From assembly GCA_937877595.1 (NCBI GenBank), contig CALFIY010000047.1, positions 1-10,812 on the forward strand: a stretch of DNA of 10,812 nt, read 5' to 3'. The stretch is from an uncultured Prevotella sp. GTDB lineage: Bacteria > Bacteroidota > Bacteroidia > Bacteroidales > Bacteroidaceae. Made by a program: the position numbers and the translations under genes. The notes beneath the pieces were generated by a model. That model was not told where the DNA came from, ran no database searches, and was given only the letters and a program-made list of their open reading frames with translations. Shown here piece by piece: positions 1 to 6,144 of the stretch (its first letter is position 1; each line of letters begins with the position of its first letter).

Positions 1-408
1 GTTTTCCAGCCCAACGGCTACACAAAGGAAGAGATGAAGATGTTCAACGAGACGCAGAAGATAATGCACACCGATGCCCGCTGTTCTGCCATGTGCGTAC
101 GCGTGTCGTCGCTGCGCAGCCACTCTGAGAGCGTTTGGATAGAGACCGAGCGTCCTATCTCCGTGGAAGAAGCCCAGCACGCAATAGCCGCCGCTCCGGG
201 TTGCACGCTCGTTGACGACCCTGCAACACTCACCTACCCCATGCCAAAGGACACTGCCGGACTGGACAACATCTTCGTTGGCCGCGTGCGCAAAGACCTT
301 GCCGACGACAACGGTCTTACGTTCTGGCTTTCAGGCGACCAAATCCGCAAGGGCGCTGCACTCAATGCTGTACAGATTGCTGAATATCTGATTAAGGTTA
401 AAGGCTGA
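1..408 (+). CDS. asd: Aspartate-semialdehyde dehydrogenase, C-terminal part (5' end outside window)
   Basis: This enzyme reduces aspartyl-4-phosphate to aspartate semialdehyde with NADPH in the cytoplasm, the branch-point step towards lysine/diaminopimelate, threonine and methionine. The frame is open from base 1 and gives 135 residues. They match the end of the family: NGYTKEEMKMFNETQKIM near the start, then RVSSLRSHSES, where the visible residues R34 and H41 fit the substrate-binding arginine and the catalytic acid/base histidine. The C-terminal helix GAALNAVQIAEYLI is also typical. The nucleophilic cysteine and the NADP-binding domain lie upstream of the window. The gene ends at TGA 406-408, inside a 14-bp tandem duplication. 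No convincing terminator follows, only a weak A/T inverted repeat around 433-446. The family call is firm; nothing can be said about its promoter. Confidence 0.95.
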   Translation, partial: VFQPNGYTKEEMKMFNETQKIMHTDARCSAMCVRVSSLRSHSESVWIETERPISVEEAQHAIAAAPGCTLVDDPATLTYPMPKDTAGLDNIFVGRVRKDLADDNGLTFWLSGDQIRKGAALNAVQIAEYLIKVKG

Positions 409-426
409 AAATTAAAGGCTGAAAAT
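398..426. repeat. 14-bp tandem duplication across the asd stop codon
   Basis: TTAAAGGCTGAAAAT occurs at 398-412 and again at 412-426, a tandem repeat with a 14-bp period that shares one base. Each copy carries a TGA; the first (406-408) is the asd stop and the second falls in another frame. It looks like a recent slippage duplication at the gene's 3' end. No function is evident. Confidence 0.85.
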
Positions 427-450
427 CGGGGAAAATACCTATTTTTGGGG

Positions 451-482
451 ATTGCCCCTCTACATAATCAATTATAACTTTG
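451..482 (+). promoter_or_regulatory. Bacteroidetes-type promoter for the secreted modular protein gene
   Basis: TAACTTTG at 475-482 fits the Bacteroidetes -7 consensus TAnnTTTG. ATTG at 451-454 stands 20 bases upstream, where the -33 TTTG element is expected. Transcription would begin around 485-490, leaving a leader of about 35-40 bases before the ATG at 525. The -33 region overlaps a small hairpin, GGGG-ATTG-CCCC (447-458). This placement argues against translation starting at the TTG at 480, which lies inside the -7 element. Confidence 0.6.
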
Positions 483-524
483 CAGCACAGAAGTTATACA
501 TTATTTTTTAATATCTTTATGCTT

Positions 525-3377
525 ATGAGAAAACTTTTTACACTAATGTTTACCGCCATGGCATTAGTTGCAGCACAGGCCGCCACCTACACCGTGGCAG
601 GCGCGGCAGCAGTGCTCAATGGCGATGCTTCGTGGGCAGAGACCAATGAGGCCAACGACATGACCACCACTGACAACGTGAACTACACGCTCACTGTCAG
701 CGGCATCAGCGTTGAGGCTGGCTCTTACGAGTACAAGGTGGTGGAAGACCACGACTGGACGAACAGCTGGCCCAGCAGCAATGCTAAACTCAGCATTACC
801 GAGACGGCAAAATACGACATTGTCTACACATTCAATGCCGATACGAAGGCCGTTGGCGCTGAGGCAACCAAGGTCGGTGCTTTCGAGGGCTCTACCGAGA
901 AGACCTACACCGTAGCAGGCGACACTGGTCTGATGGGCAACAACTGGGACATCAGCGACACCAACCACGACATGACAAAGGATGCTGACGGCATCTATCG
1001 CCTGCTGCTTGAGAACGTTGCTCTGACAGCTGGTACTTATGCGTATAAGGTTGCTGTCAACCACGACTGGGGCACATCCTATCCAAGCAGCAACGCCACG
1101 CTGACTATCGCCACCGACGGCAACTACAACGTAGAGTTCACCTTCAACGAAGACACCAAGGCTGTAGGTGCTACAGCCACTGCCGTTGTAGCATCTACAG
1201 AAGCAGAGGCCACATTCGATTTTGAGAACAATCCCGAGGGATGGCCCGTGGGCGAGGGTGTCAACTTTGCCGACGGCAACCTCACCGAACCGCTCACCGT
1301 AGGCGAAGTGACGCTTACTAACGTGCAGGGCGATGCTACGCAGCCTGCTCGCATCATGCGCGGCAACGACGGCATCAACACGTTCTACGTATATAAGAAC
1401 GGCTCTATAAAGTTTTCTGCCGCCGACGGTCGCGCCATCACAAAGATTGCAGTTACCATGAAGAGCAACTCGTTCGACCTCGCAGCCAGCACTGGCAGCG
1501 TAGCCGACAACGTATGGACGGGCAACGCCACAGAGGTGCTCTTCACTGCGTCAGCCACTCGCACTATGCTGAAGATTGTAGTCACCACCGACAACAAGAA
1601 CAGCGAGACCGTGGAGCCTGCACAGGAGACATACGACGTAGAAGCCGCCAACATAGCAGCATTCAATGCCGCAGAAGACGGCAAGGTGGTAAAACTCACG
1701 CTGACCGATGCCAAGGTTAACGGCAACTTCAATGGCTACTATGTGGAGGATGCTTCTGGTGCTACTGTCATCAAAGGCATTGCGCTCACTGTAGGCAAAG
1801 CACTCAACGGATATATCATCGGAACAAAGGCCACCAAAGACGACATTGACTACATGGGCGCAACACCTGCTCCCTATGAGCCACAACTGCAAGCCACCGA
1901 TGCTACAACCTTCGAGGAGACAGCAACTACGCTTACCGGAAAAGTCACAACAGTGGCAGAGGCTGGCCAGCAGTCTAACTACGGCCGCCTGATTACACTG
2001 GAGAATGTCACCATCAGCGGTAGCGGACAGAACAAGACGCTTACCGATGCAGAAGGCAACACTATCAAGGCTCGCGACTACATGGGCGTACTGTCTGCCG
2101 AGTTTACATGGCCAGAGAAAGCCAGCAAGATAACCGGTGTAGTCATCTACTACATGACAGGCTGGTTCCTGCTGCCCATTTCAGCCGATGCCATTGTTGC
2201 TGCAGGCGAGCAGTCGAACACTGCAACATTCGACTTCACCACCGACGCTCTGCGCAGCTATGTCGGCACGTCTATAACCGACGTGAAGAGTTACATCATC
2301 AACGAGACGTACACCGTAGACAATGTACAGTTGCAAATCACCGGCGGCTCTGCACCTTCGCGCATCACCAATATCAACAACCGCGGCAACTGTCTGACCA
2401 TGTACAAAGAGTATTCTGTGCTTAAGTTCACCGCGCCTGAGGGCTACGGAATAACAAAGATTGAATTCACCCTTGCAGGCACAGGTTCTCTCGACTTCAC
2501 GCCGTCGAGCGGCCAACTGGAAGGCCTCGTATGGACCGGCTGGGCTGAAGGCGTTCGCTTTGTCAACAACGCCACGCCTTACATCGCTTCGGCTGTTGTG
2601 ACGCTTGCTTCTACCGCCGACATGACCACACCCGTCGAACTCAAGCCGTTAGACTACACTCACGTCAACAACATTGCTGAGTTCAACGCTCTCGATGCTG
2701 GTACTTATGCCGAAGTTGACCTGTATAATGCCGAAGTGATTGGCATTTCTGCCGACGGCTATTCTACTGTATTCGTGCAGGACGAAACAGGCGGAACACT
2801 CATCCAGTATTCGTCACTCAACAGCCTGTTGCAGGCGAACACCAAGGTGAGCGGCGTGTTCTACGTTGTGAAGCGCGTGGCCTCTGGCAATTCGCAGATG
2901 AAGGAGACAGAGAACACTCCGTCAAGCAGAATCTCTGCTACCAGCGAACTCAGCAGTCCCACAACCATTGAGGGAACTATCGCCGATGTCAACAAGAGCG
3001 AGAACCTGGGTCGCGTGGTGAAGATAACCGATGCTACGCTGACCAAGACCAGCGCCACGGCAGGCACCCTCGCCCAGGGAGACACCACTATTGATGTCAA
3101 CAACGGCTCAGCCACTGCCAACCAGCAGTTGCACAAGATAGCCGAGTGGACCAAGGATGAGGTGACTGAGCACATCAACATGGTGGCCATCCTCGTTGCC
3201 TCTACGGCTACGAAGAACCAGTTGCTGCCTATCAGCATCGCGGACTACGAGACAGCCATCAATGCCGCTCGCATCAACACTACCGACAACAGCCCGATCT
3301 ACAACCTGCAGGGTGTTCGCCAGAACAGCCTGAAGCGAGGCATCAACATCGTTGGCGGTCGCAAGATAGTGAAGTAA
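525..3377 (+). CDS. Large secreted modular beta-sandwich protein with X25/SusE-like repeats
   Basis: A 950-residue exported protein of unknown function. ATG 525 is preferred because it begins a signal peptide (MRKLFTLMFTAMALVAAQA, probable cut before ATYT). The in-frame ATG at 519 is possible, and the upstream TTG at 480 lies in the promoter. Residues about 21-117 and 127-222 are two tandem repeats with the pattern TYTVAG, aromatic/GxYxYK, HDW, (W/Y)PSSN and TFN-DTKAVGA. They resemble the X25 modules of pullulanases and the SusE/SusF fold, suggesting glycan binding. Then a ~330-residue unit occurs twice (about 230-558 and 568-905). Each copy has a lectin-like half with ITKI and VWTG, an OB-like half beginning NIA(A/E)FNA, and an end marked LLPIS. 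The tail carries IYNLQGVRQ and GINIVGGRKIVK, a Bacteroidales C-terminal signature. No catalytic domain and no lipobox cysteine are visible. It is flanked by its own promoter and terminator, so it appears monocistronic. Confidence 0.85.
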   Translation: MRKLFTLMFTAMALVAAQAATYTVAGAAAVLNGDASWAETNEANDMTTTDNVNYTLTVSGISVEAGSYEYKVVEDHDWTNSWPSSNAKLSITETAKYDIVYTFNADTKAVGAEATKVGAFEGSTEKTYTVAGDTGLMGNNWDISDTNHDMTKDADGIYRLLLENVALTAGTYAYKVAVNHDWGTSYPSSNATLTIATDGNYNVEFTFNEDTKAVGATATAVVASTEAEATFDFENNPEGWPVGEGVNFADGNLTEPLTVGEVTLTNVQGDATQPARIMRGNDGINTFYVYKNGSIKFSAADGRAITKIAVTMKSNSFDLAASTGSVADNVWTGNATEVLFTASATRTMLKIVVTTDNKNSETVEPAQETYDVEAANIAAFNAAEDGKVVKLTLTDAKVNGNFNGYYVEDASGATVIKGIALTVGKALNGYIIGTKATKDDIDYMGATPAPYEPQLQATDATTFEETATTLTGKVTTVAEAGQQSNYGRLITLENVTISGSGQNKTLTDAEGNTIKARDYMGVLSAEFTWPEKASKITGVVIYYMTGWFLLPISADAIVAAGEQSNTATFDFTTDALRSYVGTSITDVKSYIINETYTVDNVQLQITGGSAPSRITNINNRGNCLTMYKEYSVLKFTAPEGYGITKIEFTLAGTGSLDFTPSSGQLEGLVWTGWAEGVRFVNNATPYIASAVVTLASTADMTTPVELKPLDYTHVNNIAEFNALDAGTYAEVDLYNAEVIGISADGYSTVFVQDETGGTLIQYSSLNSLLQANTKVSGVFYVVKRVASGNSQMKETENTPSSRISATSELSSPTTIEGTIADVNKSENLGRVVKITDATLTKTSATAGTLAQGDTTIDVNNGSATANQQLHKIAEWTKDEVTEHINMVAILVASTATKNQLLPISIADYETAINAARINTTDNSPIYNLQGVRQNSLKRGINIVGGRKIVK
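585..1190 (+). repeat. Two tandem X25/SusE-like module repeats within the secreted protein gene
   Basis: Bases 585-875 and 903-1190 encode two homologous modules of about 96 residues joined by a short linker. Shared positions include the opening TYTVAG, AG(S/T)Y.YKV, NHDW or DHDW, PSSNA.L.I and TFN.DTKAVGA. The similarity is clear in protein and looser in DNA, so the duplication is not recent. Assignment to the X25/SusE-like fold is by eye. Confidence 0.75.
1212..3239 (+). repeat. Duplicated ~330-residue two-domain unit within the secreted protein gene
   Basis: Bases about 1212-2198 and 2226-3239 encode two copies of the same order of parts. First is a TFDF-initiated beta-sandwich containing ITKI and VWTG. 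Next comes a segment opening NIAAFNA or NIAEFNA, with YYVEDASG.T or VFVQDETGGT. Then follows a strand-rich section with TTL.GK or TTIEG and GR(L/V)(I/V), ending at LLPIS. The copies are divergent, so this is an old internal duplication. Confidence 0.75.
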
Positions 3378-3396
3378 GCACTCCTGGTGGGTGCAT

Positions 3397-3413
3397 GGCG
3401 CATGGCATGCGCC
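3397..3413. other. Inverted repeat downstream of the secreted protein gene
   Basis: GGCGCATG (3397-3404) and CATGCGCC (3406-3413) form a 17-base inverted repeat centred on G3405; as a hairpin, the GGCGC/GCGCC arms are the stable part. It lies 20 bases after the stop codon and is not followed by a T-run, so it is not a terminator by itself. It could protect the mRNA 3' end or be a protein-binding palindrome; the sequence does not say which. Confidence 0.55.
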
Positions 3414-3434
3414 TCACTTGAAAACAGCATAAGG

Positions 3435-3491
3435 TTTCCCCTCTGCGCAAAACGTCTGACAGAGACAGCGCAGAGGGGGAACTTTTTTTTT
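3435..3491 (+). terminator. Strong intrinsic terminator after the secreted protein gene
   Basis: TTTCCCCTCTGCGC (3435-3448) pairs with GCGCAGAGGGGGAA (3468-3481) in a 14-bp stem with one G-T wobble. The loop can fold further through GTCT/AGAC. C3482 and nine T residues (3483-3491) follow directly. This is the standard form of a rho-independent terminator on the plus strand, 58 bases after the stop codon. The opposite strand lacks a comparable T-run, so it serves the plus direction. Confidence 0.92.
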
Positions 3492-3500
3492 CATCATCAC

Positions 3501-3521
3501 GAAAAGACTACAAGCCTTTTC
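3501..3521. other. Small inverted repeat
   Basis: GAAAAG (3501-3506) and CTTTTC (3516-3521) form a six-base-pair hairpin with a nine-base loop, between the terminator T-run and the 21-bp repeat array. It is weak and has no assigned role. Confidence 0.4.
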
Positions 3522-3523
3522 GC

Positions 3524-3649
3524 AAAAATAAAAGCAGTGTTTTTAAAAATTAAAACAGCGCTGGCAAAAATTACAGCAGTGTTTTTAAAAATTAAAACAG
3601 CGCTGGCAAAAATTAAAACAGCGCTGGCAAAAATTAAAACAGCTGTTTT
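3524..3649. repeat. Array of six 21-bp tandem repeats between convergent genes
   Basis: Six units of exactly 21 bases start at 3524, 3545, 3566, 3587, 3608 and 3629. Units 2, 4 and 5 are identical: A5-TT followed by AAAACAGCGCTGGC. Units 1 and 3 are a variant ending GCAGTGTTTTT, and unit 6 ends AAAACAGCTGTTTT, a perfect 14-base palindrome. The identical units contain the 8-base palindrome CAGCGCTG. On the minus strand each of these reads as a short palindrome followed by TTTTAATTTTT, which could help end the receptor transcript coming from 3683. The array is continuous, without spacers, so it is not CRISPR. It lies between the two convergent genes, outside any credible coding region. Confidence 0.9.
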
Positions 3650-3682
3650 GAAATCAGCAGCAGGCAAAGGCTTTCCGGGCGC

Positions 3683-6079
3683 TCAGAATTCGACGCTCAA
3701 ACGCACGTTTATCTGACGCCCCGTGAGATAATTGGGTACTGCATATTGCTGATTGGTAACGTCAGTAACCCAGTAATAGGAATTGACATTCGACAGACCG
3801 AAAACATTAAGGCCGTCAACTCCGAGCCAAACACGCGGACGTCGCAGAGTGGGCTGCCCCTCTCCGCCCTTCATCAGCAGATAGTTCATACCAATGTCGG
3901 CACGCCGGTAGGCTGGCGCGCGAAACTGCTGATATTCCAGTCCGCGGTGGGGCGCGCCGAAGGGAAGACCGTCGGCAAAGGCAAGGCGCAGCGTCATCTT
4001 CCATCTTTCTGTGCCTGGGAAGTAATCCGTGAAGTGTAGATTGACTCCCCAGCGCTGGTCCGTGGGCAGTGGAATTGTCTGTCCGTTCAGTTTCTGCCGC
4101 GCCGACATCAAAGAGAAAGTTATCCACGAGTCTGTGCCTGGCACAAACTCGCCAAAGAGTTTCAGGTCGAGTCCTGCAATATGTCCCGACGCGAGATTTT
4201 CGCCATAGTAGACCACTTTCATGTTCTGCACGTTGTATGGCACAAGTCGCGACAGCGCCTTATAGTAGGCTTCGGCTGTGAAGCGGAATGGACGCTCAGC
4301 CATGCTGAACCGATAGTCGGCAGCCGCCACGAAATGCAGCGAGCGCTGACTCTTCAGGTCGCGGTTTAGCCATACCTGCGTGCCGCTGCTTGTCGTGATA
4401 GTATCGCGCAATTCCTTGTAGAACGGTGCCTGATAGTACACGCCTGTTGCAAGCCGCAGAGTGAGGCGCTCGTTCCATCGCGGCACTACGGCTATCGACA
4501 CTCGCGGCGACAGCAGAGTCTCGCCGTTTAGCGACCAGTGGGCAAGGCGCAGTCCGTAGCACAGAGTGAAAAATGACTGACGGCCCTCGGTTCCTGTCTG
4601 GAAGCGATACGTGTCCTGCACGTACGCCTCGGTGCGATGGCTGTCCATGGCATTGCGCGACGAGAGAGAATAGATGAGGTCGAGCCGGTCGGCACTGTGC
4701 GGAATAGAGTAGCCGCTTGAGTCGCGCATCTCATACTCGCGCGAGTTTTCGTCAATACGCTCCCATTTGTGCGTGAGAGCCGCCTCCCATTCATGGCGGC
4801 GCGTGCGATGCTGCACCATGAGTTTCAGACTTTGCACATCGGCCGTCAGATAATTGCGGGCATGCTCCATGTAAGTGCCAACGCCCAGCGTTTCCTGCGT
4901 CTGAGTGTCGTCGAGCCAGTACTGACCCTGTATGTCGTATGTCTCTTGCTCTTTGGTATGGAAAGCCGAGGCGAGAAGCCGGACGACAGTCTTGTCGGTG
5001 ACGTGCGAAGAGAGGGAGACGGTGCCGAAAAGCGTACGGAAGACGTCGCGCTCCTGTCCGTCGAAATACACCTTGAAGTTTTGTACCTGCTCCAGCGTGC
5101 CAAACGATGTCTCGCGGTCACTTGGCTTGAACCGATAGTGGTTTTCGGAAATGTTTCCGATAAATTCCAGACTCCACCGCTTGCTTGGCTGATATGTAAT
5201 GTAGGTCTGGTAGTCAAGGAAGTTCGGGTTGTATTCGCCTTTCGTCTCAAGCGAGCCGAGCAGATAGCGCGTGGTCTTGTAGCGCAGACCGTGGCTCATG
5301 GAGAAATGCTTGTTGCCGTAGCCCAGAAAGACGCTGGAGCCGAGCAGCGACGCCTGGGCATTGCCCTCAAGTCGCGTAGGCCGACGGTACTGTATGTCGA
5401 GCGCCGACGACATGCGGTCGCCGTATCTTGCCTCATATCCGCCCGACGAGAAACCTATCTTCTCGACCATGTCGCTGTTGATGACCGAAAGCCCCTCTTG
5501 CTGGCCGCTGCGTATAAGCAACGGGCGATACACCTCTACGCCATTGATATATACCACGTTCTCGTCGAACGAACCGCCACGTACGTTGTACTGGCTCGAC
5601 AGTTCGTTGTGGGTCGACACGCCAGCCTGCTGCTGTATCAGGTCTTCCACGGCATTGCCGGTAGCAGAGGGCGAGAGCCGCGCCGACTTGATATCGAGTT
5701 GCTCCGTGGCTGTCACCTGTCGGCGGCGCTCAGTCACCACCACCTCGTCGAGGGCCTGCATCGGGTGCAGCGTGACGAGCAACCGCTGATTACTCTTTGG
5801 CGAACGCAGCACACGCGTCAGCGTCTGGTAGCCGACCATCGAGAAACGTATTACCACCGAGTCGGCACTCTTCAACTGCATAGAGTATTCGCCCTTCAGC
5901 GAACAGACAGTGAAAGCCTTCTGCTCGCTGCAACTAACGGTGGCAAGTTCCACGGCATTGCCTTCCTCGTCGCTCACGCGGCCTGACAGCGTGAACGTCT
6001 GGGCAGCGGCGCTCAGCGCAGACAGCAGCATCAATATCGAGAAAACAATATGCTTCATTCCCTTTACTCTATTCTTCAT
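3683..6079 (-). CDS. TonB-dependent outer membrane receptor with CarboxypepD_reg-like domain
   Basis: A 798-residue outer membrane active transporter of unknown substrate, energised by TonB-ExbBD. In order: a signal peptide (cut probably at SAAA|QTF, residues 26/27); a carboxypeptidase-regulatory-like beta-sandwich, about 28-105, with SGRVSDEEGNAVELATV and FSMVGYQT; LDEVVVT at 110-116, in the TonB-box position common to Bacteroidetes receptors; a plug at about 122-235 with YNVRGGSFDENVVYINGVEV; and a beta-barrel to the final phenylalanine. An in-frame TAA sits just before ATG 6079, so that is the earliest start; ATG 6058 (MKHIVFS) gives an equally good signal peptide. GGAGG lies 16 bases before the first ATG, too far to be a normal ribosome site. 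The length is below that of SusC proteins and no susD gene is adjacent, so a siderophore, vitamin or peptide ligand is as likely as a glycan. The gene ends next to the 21-bp repeats. Confidence 0.93.
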   Translation of the reverse strand: MKNRVKGMKHIVFSILMLLSALSAAAQTFTLSGRVSDEEGNAVELATVSCSEQKAFTVCSLKGEYSMQLKSADSVVIRFSMVGYQTLTRVLRSPKSNQRLLVTLHPMQALDEVVVTERRRQVTATEQLDIKSARLSPSATGNAVEDLIQQQAGVSTHNELSSQYNVRGGSFDENVVYINGVEVYRPLLIRSGQQEGLSVINSDMVEKIGFSSGGYEARYGDRMSSALDIQYRRPTRLEGNAQASLLGSSVFLGYGNKHFSMSHGLRYKTTRYLLGSLETKGEYNPNFLDYQTYITYQPSKRWSLEFIGNISENHYRFKPSDRETSFGTLEQVQNFKVYFDGQERDVFRTLFGTVSLSSHVTDKTVVRLLASAFHTKEQETYDIQGQYWLDDTQTQETLGVGTYMEHARNYLTADVQSLKLMVQHRTRRHEWEAALTHKWERIDENSREYEMRDSSGYSIPHSADRLDLIYSLSSRNAMDSHRTEAYVQDTYRFQTGTEGRQSFFTLCYGLRLAHWSLNGETLLSPRVSIAVVPRWNERLTLRLATGVYYQAPFYKELRDTITTSSGTQVWLNRDLKSQRSLHFVAAADYRFSMAERPFRFTAEAYYKALSRLVPYNVQNMKVVYYGENLASGHIAGLDLKLFGEFVPGTDSWITFSLMSARQKLNGQTIPLPTDQRWGVNLHFTDYFPGTERWKMTLRLAFADGLPFGAPHRGLEYQQFRAPAYRRADIGMNYLLMKGGEGQPTLRRPRVWLGVDGLNVFGLSNVNSYYWVTDVTNQQYAVPNYLTGRQINVRLSVEF

Positions 6080-6105
6080 TTATAAACGTTTCTTTCCTCC
6101 TTTTA

Positions 6106-6115
6106 TTTTGCAAAA
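6106..6115. promoter_or_regulatory. TTTTGCAAAA palindrome in the divergent intergenic region
   Basis: A perfect 10-base palindrome sits in the 65-bp gap between the divergent receptor and methyltransferase genes. Its plus-strand half supplies the TTTG -33 element of the methyltransferase promoter. The same half on the minus strand is 20 bases upstream of AACGTTTA (6090-6083), a poor 6/8 match to TAnnTTTG. It may be a shared -33 element or an operator; only the plus-strand role is well supported. Confidence 0.4.
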
Positions 6116-6137
6116 ACCCATTTTTTGACTACTTTTG
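6107..6137 (+). promoter_or_regulatory. Near-consensus Bacteroidetes promoter for the methyltransferase gene
   Basis: TTTG (6107-6110) and TACTTTTG (6130-6137) are separated by 19 bases, matching the Bacteroidetes -33/-7 consensus in sequence and spacing. The predicted transcription start is about 6140-6144, only zero to five bases before the ATG at 6145, implying a leaderless or nearly leaderless transcript. With no terminator seen after the methyltransferase gene, this promoter may also feed the polysaccharide genes. Confidence 0.8.
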
Positions 6138-6144
6138 CCCGCTG

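Noticed and set aside
433..458. Terminator for asd
   Set aside because: AAAATA/TATTTT has almost no loop and no G-C pairs, and the GGGG-ATTG-CCCC hairpin is followed by CTCTAC, not by a T-run.
480..524. Upstream TTG or ATG start for the secreted protein
   Set aside because: TTG 480 is part of the predicted -7 element, and the added residues spoil the signal peptide; ATG 525 (or 519) fits better.
3524..3649. Possible CRISPR array
   Set aside because: The units follow each other directly with no unique spacers, are 21 bases long, and there are no cas genes.
3387..3716. A 109-codon plus-strand frame through the terminator and repeat array
   Set aside because: Its only start (GTG 3387) precedes a strong intrinsic terminator that the frame runs through, its first half looks like random translation, and its end overlaps the receptor gene. 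The heptad part is recorded as a finding instead.
4769..5986. A 405-codon open frame on the plus strand
   Set aside because: It lies wholly antisense to the TonB receptor gene, which has full-length family motifs. The antisense protein is rich in R, H, V and L with no domain, a typical by-product of codon bias on the other strand.
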